Below are positions 21,769 to 25,615 of a stretch of 25,615 nucleotides of DNA, piece after piece. The position numbers and the translations under genes are program-made. How positions within the stretch are numbered: position 1 is the stretch's first letter; the number at the start of each line of letters is the position of its first letter. Source of the stretch: UBA9630 sp037137555 (lineage in GTDB: Bacteria; Patescibacteriota; Minisyncoccia; Moranbacterales; UBA2206); contig JBAXKA010000010.1 in assembly GCA_037137555.1 (NCBI GenBank), forward strand, positions 1-25,615, given 5' to 3'. Below the pieces are notes generated by a model. The model was not told the origin of the DNA, made no database searches, and saw nothing but the letters and a program-made list of their open reading frames with translations.

Positions 21769-22248
21769 ATGAATATTAACAAAGCTATTCTCGTCGGAAG
21801 ATTAACGCGAGATCCTGAAGTGAGAACAACAGCAACCGGACAAACTGTTGCCTCTATCTCACTTGCTACTAATCGATTTTGGAAAGATAAGAATGGACAA
21901 AAGCAAGATCAGACAGAATTTCATAATGTTGTGCTTTGGGGAAAACTCGGAGAAATCGCTGGACAATATCTAACAAAAGGACAAGAAGCTTATATTGAAG
22001 GTCGCCTAACTACTCGCAAATATACTGGAAAAGACGGAATTGAAAAACGCACAACAGAAATTGTAGCAGAAAATATGCAATTAGGCTCAAGAGCTGGCCA
22101 AGGTGGAACGCCAACCGCATCATCAAGCTATAACAAACCAGCCCCTGCTCAATCACAAGATTCACAAACACAATCAGCCGAAGAAATTCCGACAATCAAT
22201 CTTGACGAAGAAGAAGATGAAGTGCGAATTGAAGATGTGCCATTTTAG
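21769..22248 (+). CDS. ssb: single-stranded DNA-binding protein
   Basis: This 159-residue SSB has the OB-fold N-terminal domain (MNINKAILVGRLTRDPEVRTTATGQTVASISLATNRFW, TEFHNVVLWGKLGEIAGQYLTKGQEAYIEGRL, and RTTEIVAENMQLG). A flexible Gln/Ser/Pro linker follows, then an acidic tip ending EDVPF, which recruits replication and repair proteins. It is placed between the two S6/S18 genes in the usual bacterial order. Confidence 0.97.
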   Translation: MNINKAILVGRLTRDPEVRTTATGQTVASISLATNRFWKDKNGQKQDQTEFHNVVLWGKLGEIAGQYLTKGQEAYIEGRLTTRKYTGKDGIEKRTTEIVAENMQLGSRAGQGGTPTASSSYNKPAPAQSQDSQTQSAEEIPTINLDEEEDEVRIEDVPF

Positions 22249-22279
22249 TTTTAATCCCTAAATAATTTTAAATTAACCT

Positions 22280-22522
22280 ATGTATACTAATCGCAACGGC
22301 AATGAACCAAATCTGCCAGAAAAAAAACTTTGTCATTTTTGCCAAAACAGAATTGAAAAAATTGACTTTAAAGATGCCTATTTTGTTCGTCGTTTTATGA
22401 ACTCTCAAGGAAAAATTTATCCACCAAAACGACATGGCACTTGTGCTAAGCATCAAAGAATGCTTACGAATGCCATTAAAAAATCTCGCGTTATGGCACT
22501 TGTGCCTTTTGTGGCAAGATAG
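22280..22522 (+). CDS. rpsR: 30S ribosomal protein bS18
   Basis: This 80-residue partner of bS6 on the 30S platform shows CHFCQNRIEKIDFKDAYFVRRFMNSQGKIYPPKRHGTCAKHQRMLTNAIKKSRVMALVPFV, with the family signature around KIxPxRxTGxCAxHQR. Three cysteines (CHFC and the Cys in GTC) with a nearby His suggest the zinc-binding form. In many bacteria rplI follows; here efp follows. Confidence 0.97.
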   Translation: MYTNRNGNEPNLPEKKLCHFCQNRIEKIDFKDAYFVRRFMNSQGKIYPPKRHGTCAKHQRMLTNAIKKSRVMALVPFVAR

Positions 22523-22547
22523 TTTTATTAAAAAATAAAAAATATTT

Positions 22548-23105
22548 ATGATTGGAATTTCAGATATCAAGGTCGGAAAAAATATTATTCTCAATGGCCT
22601 GCCTTTTGTTGTGTTGTATCACGAACACTCAAAAACTGGTCGAGCAGGATCGGTTCTGCGCACTCGCTTAAAAAATTTAACCACCGGAGCGGTTTTAGAA
22701 AAAACCTTTCAAGGAGCAGAGCATGTTGAAGAAGCTCAAATCACCAAATCAAAAGCCCAATTTCTCTATAAAGAAAATACTGATTATTGTTTTATGGACA
22801 ATGAGTCTTATGAACAATTTTCACTCTCCACTGAAACACTAGGAGACAATGTGAATTATTTAACTGAAGGTACGGAAGTTTTATTTCTTAATTTCGATGG
22901 CAATGCCATAAACATTGAATTGCCAATCAAAATGAAATTAAAAGTAACTGAAGCACCGCCAGGAATCAAGGGCAATACAGTTTCAACTGGAGGAAAAATG
23001 GTCACATTAGAAACTGGCAAAAAAATTTCCACTCCCCTTTTTGTGGAAGCTGGTGATGAAATTATTGTCAATACAGAAAAAGGTGAATATGTTAGTCGTG
23101 CTTAA
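22548..23105 (+). CDS. efp: elongation factor P with arginine at the tip
   Basis: This 185-residue, three-domain factor relieves ribosomes stalled at proline runs. The domain I loop reads HEHSKTGRAGSVLRTRLKNL, so the residue that reaches the peptidyl centre is Arg32 rather than the Lys34 of the E. coli type. Domain II/III signatures are YCFMDNESYEQFSLSTETLGD and PGIKGNTVSTGGKMVTLETG. Full length. Arg32 occurs in EF-Ps rhamnosylated by EarP, but whether this one is modified is not visible from sequence. It is located directly after rpsR. Confidence 0.97.
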   Translation: MIGISDIKVGKNIILNGLPFVVLYHEHSKTGRAGSVLRTRLKNLTTGAVLEKTFQGAEHVEEAQITKSKAQFLYKENTDYCFMDNESYEQFSLSTETLGDNVNYLTEGTEVLFLNFDGNAINIELPIKMKLKVTEAPPGIKGNTVSTGGKMVTLETGKKISTPLFVEAGDEIIVNTEKGEYVSRA

Positions 23106-23109
23106 TTTC

Positions 23110-23137
23110 TTGCTATCATCTGAAAAAATGCTAGACT
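23110..23137 (+). promoter_or_regulatory. promoter of smpB, apparently leaderless
   Basis: TTGCTA (23110-23115) and TAGACT (23132-23137) are 16 nt apart, with TGC making an extended -10. The ATG at 23144 follows after 6 nt, so the transcript should start at or beside it. Confidence 0.55.
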
Positions 23138-23143
23138 AGATTT

Positions 23144-23587
23144 ATGAGCACACTAGCAATCAATAAAAAAGCTAATTTTGACTATTTCCTGGTTGATACA
23201 TACGAGGCTGGTTTAGTTTTAAGTGGACAAGAAGTAAAATCAGCGCGCTCAGGACAAGTTAGTCTCAAGGAAAGTTTCGTAACCCTAAAAGGCAACGAAC
23301 TCTATCTCACCAATGCCTATATCGCACCCTACAAACAAGCGGGCTTGAAACAAATCAATGATCCGACTCGATCACGCAAGCTGTTGTTGCGAAAAGCTGA
23401 AATCCGTCAGTTGATTGGCAAAGTTCGCACAGAAGGCTTGACATTAGTGCCCATTAAGTTGTATACTAAAAAGCGATTATTGAAACTTTCTTTTGCTGTT
23501 GGAAAGGGAAAGAAAAAATTTGATAAACGAGAAGATATCGCCAAAAAAGAAGCTAACAGAAGCATCGAACGAGCCTTAAAAAAATAA
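23144..23587 (+). CDS. smpB: SsrA-binding protein SmpB
   Basis: This 147-residue partner carries tmRNA to stalled ribosomes. It opens MSTLAINKKANFDYFLVDTYEAGLVLSGQEVKSARSGQVSLKESF and contains YLTNAYIAPYKQAG, TRSRKLLLRKAEIRQL and VPIKLYTKKRLLKLSFAVGKGKKKFDKRE. The C-terminal tail (DIAKKEANRSIERALKK) is the basic helix that enters the mRNA channel. It lies 53 nt upstream of the tmRNA gene, so both parts of the trans-translation system sit together. Confidence 0.97.
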   Translation: MSTLAINKKANFDYFLVDTYEAGLVLSGQEVKSARSGQVSLKESFVTLKGNELYLTNAYIAPYKQAGLKQINDPTRSRKLLLRKAEIRQLIGKVRTEGLTLVPIKLYTKKRLLKLSFAVGKGKKKFDKREDIAKKEANRSIERALKK

Positions 23588-23640
23588 TTAAAGTATCCAT
23601 GTGCAACCACTTTTGCCACTAATATTTTAGTAGCATAATT

Positions 23641-24069
23641 GGGGATGCCTGGTTTCGACAAGTTGTACGTTTAAAATATGCAAGCCGAGTTTTTATAGTT
23701 ACTCGTAAAACTACTATTAAAGTTATAAGTGCAAACTTACTAACAAAAGCAAGAACTGCAATTGCTAACGCTTTTACAGTCAACTTCGCTACCGCTCTTG
23801 CCTAATACCGGTCTTTATCGGTTAGGGCATTAGCCATCGAATTTACTTTCGCCTAAGAGGTAATATTCGGTGTCATATTTTTGGGCTAGCTTTCAATAAT
23901 CTTTCTGGTTATTTTAAGTAAAAATATAATTCCAGAAATAAATTGAAAAGGTTTTGTTTGCTTTCCACTTTTCAATTGATCTGCCTTCGGCGGAAATTAA
24001 AGCAAAATACGCTTGTAGTATATTTTAGATGAATAATTTTGGACATGGGTTCAACTCCCATCATCTCCA
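23641..24069 (+). ncRNA. ssrA: tmRNA (SsrA RNA)
   Basis: The 5' end GGGGATGCCTGGTTTCGAC and the 3' T-arm GGGTTCAACTCCCATC are hallmark tmRNA sequences. The acceptor stem pairs GGGGATG with CATCTCC (24062-24068, one G-T pair), and the discriminator is A24069. Next comes CAA, so CCA is not encoded and must be added enzymatically. The tag frame runs 23731-23805 from resume codon GCA: it begins ANLLTKAR, ends FATALA and is 24 residues long. A pseudoknot-rich AT region follows. Adjacent to smpB. Confidence 0.96.
23731..23805 (+). other. tmRNA tag-peptide reading frame
   Basis: From the resume codon GCA the frame encodes a 24-residue tag that starts ANLL and ends ATALA before TAA. Its hydrophobic end suits proteolysis, but it lacks the common terminal LAA. 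Confidence 0.85.
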
Positions 24070-24089
24070 CAAATGAATTAATAATTTAA

Positions 24090-24653
24090 ATTAAAACTAT
24101 AAGAAGAACACCCTACAAAAAACCCGTCGTCCGAAAAGGTCCAATCACCAGAATCAACGATCAAATCAAGGTGCCGGAAGTGCGCGTTATTCGTGATTCA
24201 GATGGAGCACAGCTTGGTATTTTGCCAACCGCCACTGCCTTGGAATTAGCTCGCGAAGATGGCATAGATTTAGTGGAAATTGCACCACATGCCAAACCAC
24301 CAGTTTGCAAGATAATGGATTTTGGGAAATTTCAATATCAAAAATCTCGCTTGGATCGTGTTAATAAATCTAGACAGAAAAAATCCGAAACAAAAGGCAT
24401 TCGTCTCGGAGTTCGCACTGACACACATGACCTAGAATTTAAAAAGGCTCAGGCAGAGAAATTTTTGAAAAAAGGTGCTAAAGTAAAAGTAGAATTGACA
24501 ATGCGTGGAAGAGAAAAAGCTCATCAAGATTTGGCTCGGGCTAATTTGAAAAATTTTCTCCATGAAATTGCTATCCCCTATAAAATCGAGCAAGAAATTA
24601 GACGCTACCCAGGAGGATTCAATGCTATTATCGCACCCGATGAAGAAGAATAA
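24090..24653 (+). CDS. infC: translation initiation factor IF-3 (probable AUU start)
   Basis: This 187-residue factor controls start-codon fidelity on the 30S subunit. The N-terminal domain has ITRINDQIKVPEVRVIRDSDGAQLGIL, DLVEIAPHAKPPVCKIMDFGKFQYQ, and the linker. The C-terminal domain has KGIRLGVRTDTHDLEFKKAQAEKFL, VKVELTMRGREKAH, and the ending RRYPGGFNAIIAPDEEE. No ATG, GTG or TTG exists in frame before the conserved INDQIKVPEV; a GTG at 24171 would cut into it. The frame opens at 24090 with ATT AAA, the same AUU-Lys start as E. coli infC, where IF-3 limits its own synthesis. ATA at 24099 is a less likely alternative. It is followed by rpmI and rplT. Confidence 0.93.
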   Translation: MKTIRRTPYKKPVVRKGPITRINDQIKVPEVRVIRDSDGAQLGILPTATALELAREDGIDLVEIAPHAKPPVCKIMDFGKFQYQKSRLDRVNKSRQKKSETKGIRLGVRTDTHDLEFKKAQAEKFLKKGAKVKVELTMRGREKAHQDLARANLKNFLHEIAIPYKIEQEIRRYPGGFNAIIAPDEEE

Positions 24654-24695
24654 TTATAAATAAATTAAGTAATCATAAAAAAATAATTTAAATTT

Positions 24696-24890
24696 ATGCC
24701 AAAGCTAAAAACGAAAAAATCTCTATCCAAAAAAATCAAGATCACGAAAAATAAGAAAGTGCTTCGCCGATCAACTGGACAAAATCATTACAACTCCAAA
24801 GAAAACGGAAAAGTTGGCCGAGAAAAAAAGGGCGACAAACGACTTTTCAAAGCTGATGAAAAAAATGTTTTGAAAAGAATGCAAGTGTAA
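24696..24890 (+). CDS. rpmI: 50S ribosomal protein bL35
   Basis: This 64-residue, very basic large-subunit protein reads MPKLKTKKSLSKKIKITKNKKVLRRSTGQNHYNSKENGKVGREKKGDKRLFKADEKNVLKRM. It matches the bL35 layout of KTKK start, RR near the middle and a conserved ending. It is the middle gene of the classical infC-rpmI-rplT operon. Length is normal. Confidence 0.95.
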   Translation: MPKLKTKKSLSKKIKITKNKKVLRRSTGQNHYNSKENGKVGREKKGDKRLFKADEKNVLKRMQV

Positions 24891-24921
24891 TTTAAGTTTA
24901 ATTTTATAATTTTTTAAGTGT

Positions 24922-25266
24922 ATGACCAGAATAAAACGCGGAATGGCCGCCTCAAAAAGAAGAAAGAATTTACTCGAAGATGCTAAAGGCTTTAAATGGA
25001 GAAGAAGTTCCAACTATCGTGCTGCCAAAGAAGCTGTCATTAAAGCTGGCTCATATGCCTTTCGTGATCGCCGAGCAAAAAAACGAGTGATGAGAAAACT
25101 TTGGATTACCAGACTCAATATTGCTCTTCGCGAATTAGGTTTGAAATATAGTCAATTTATTAAAATTATGGCTGACAAAAAAATCGAACTCGATCGCAAA
25201 GTGCTTTCTCAAATGGCTGTTACCGAACCAAAAATCTTTGCTAAATTGATTGAATCAGTAAAATAA
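24922..25266 (+). CDS. rplT: 50S ribosomal protein bL20
   Basis: This 114-residue early-assembly large-subunit protein begins MTRIKRGMAASKRRKNLLEDAKGFKWRRSSNYRAAKEAVIKAGSYAFRDRRAKKRVMRKLWITRLN, with the family pattern clear and the C-terminal helical domain (GLKYSQFIKIMADKKIELDRKVLSQMAV) intact. It is the last gene of infC-rpmI-rplT. No L20-binding leader could be identified upstream. The stop codon is 7 nt from that of the convergent gene. Confidence 0.97.
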   Translation: MTRIKRGMAASKRRKNLLEDAKGFKWRRSSNYRAAKEAVIKAGSYAFRDRRAKKRVMRKLWITRLNIALRELGLKYSQFIKIMADKKIELDRKVLSQMAVTEPKIFAKLIESVK

Positions 25267-25272
25267 ATAATC

Positions 25273-25615
25273 TTAACTAATTTCAGGATGATTTTCTAAG
25301 TATTTATTACGCAAGTAAATAGCACAAGCAGATATAGCATTTTGTTTATCTATTGTTGCGTTGTTATAGAGATAATTTTTAATTGATATGAATGGATTAC
25401 TATCTCTACTTCCATAAAATTCATTCAATACGATTATACAATATCTTTCAACGTCAGGTTTTGTTTTCAAATTAAGATGATCTAGTGCTTCAAAAAGTAT
25501 CTTTTTTTGAGTTTCATCTTCTAATATTTTATCCCAACCCAAAGTTTCTATAAATTCTATTCCCTTCTCCGTTAAATTAAGTGGGGAATTAGTGGAAAAA
25601 ATAACAGTATTTTTT
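25273..25615 (-). CDS. partial gene of unknown function, 5' end outside the window
   Basis: The frame is open from its stop at 25273 to the window edge, at least 113 codons. The first ATG-free stretch reads NSPLNLTEKGIEFIETLGWDKIL. A TTG inside it (25542) could be taken as a start, but the frame continues upstream without interruption, and the segment looks internal. SPLNLTEKG recalls the short motif seen in winged-helix or DNA-associated proteins. The visible part is mostly helical, including NAISACAIYLRNKYLENHPEI at the end. I recognise no family. Confidence 0.6.
   Translation of the reverse strand, partial: KNTVIFSTNSPLNLTEKGIEFIETLGWDKILEDETQKKILFEALDHLNLKTKPDVERYCIIVLNEFYGSRDSNPFISIKNYLYNNATIDKQNAISACAIYLRNKYLENHPEIS

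Noticed and set aside
24070..24170. L20 autoregulatory leader before infC
   Set aside because: The short AT-rich gap between tmRNA and infC has no visible pseudoknot or 23S-like L20 site.
24171..24653. GTG start for infC
   Set aside because: It would remove the conserved RINDQIK segment that is encoded in frame just upstream.
25273..25542. Complete 89-residue gene starting at TTG
   Set aside because: The frame stays open to the window edge with protein-like sequence, so the gene is most likely truncated by the window.

Overview
The window looks like part of a chromosome from a Candidate Phyla Radiation (Patescibacteria) bacterium. The evidence is AT-rich DNA with short intergenic gaps, few Shine-Dalgarno sites, a basic housekeeping gene set with several reduced or variant proteins (ThrRS without its TGS domain, EF-P with an arginine tip, no rplI beside rpsR), and lineage-style fusions. 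No taxonomic marker was searched, so the assignment is inference.

Layout. (1) 77-5873, minus strand: a surface-polysaccharide operon read from a polyprenyl-phosphate sugar transferase through two glycosyltransferases and a Wzz-like protein to a methyltransferase/acyltransferase fusion. (2) 5896-6305, minus: RNase P RNA, about 20 nt upstream of that operon, carrying an insertion of 18-nt hairpin repeats. (3) 6430-8611, plus: thrS and rpmE, ending in a terminator shared with the convergent lipoprotein and membrane-protein pair (8693-9645). (4) 9712-10139, minus: a MNT nucleotidyltransferase joined to the remnant of a HEPN gene. (5) 10182-13373, minus: lepB, hisS, a HIT protein, rpsU and a YqeY-like gene. 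(6) 13492-15530, plus: an LCP-family cell-wall enzyme and pth. (7) 15551-16184: a plus-strand promoter and compact GC-rich structured RNA, antisense to the 3' end of a minus-strand gene for a probable PBECR-like nuclease. (8) 16229-18782, minus: secE-nusG-rplK-rplA-kinase, with an L1-binding rRNA mimic before rplA. (9) 18783-19180: a largely gene-free spacer. (10) 19181-25266, plus: ychF, uppP, rpsF-ssb-rpsR with an attenuator-like leader, efp, smpB, tmRNA, infC (apparent AUU start), rpmI, rplT. (11) A gene running off the right edge.

Most of the window serves translation (synthetases, ribosomal proteins, IF-3, EF-P, Pth, tmRNA/SmpB rescue), transcription and secretion (NusG, SecE, LepB), and the envelope (UppP recycles the lipid carrier that the sugar transferase loads; LCP proteins attach glycopolymers to the wall). 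Three genes share a promoter geometry that predicts leaderless mRNAs.

The best candidate for something undescribed is at 15551-16184: a strong promoter, a compact folded RNA ending in a U-run, and an opposing nuclease-like ORF whose last 28 or so codons lie inside the RNA element. It could be an RNA-controlled toxin-like unit, or a small mobile element that gave the protein a new tail.
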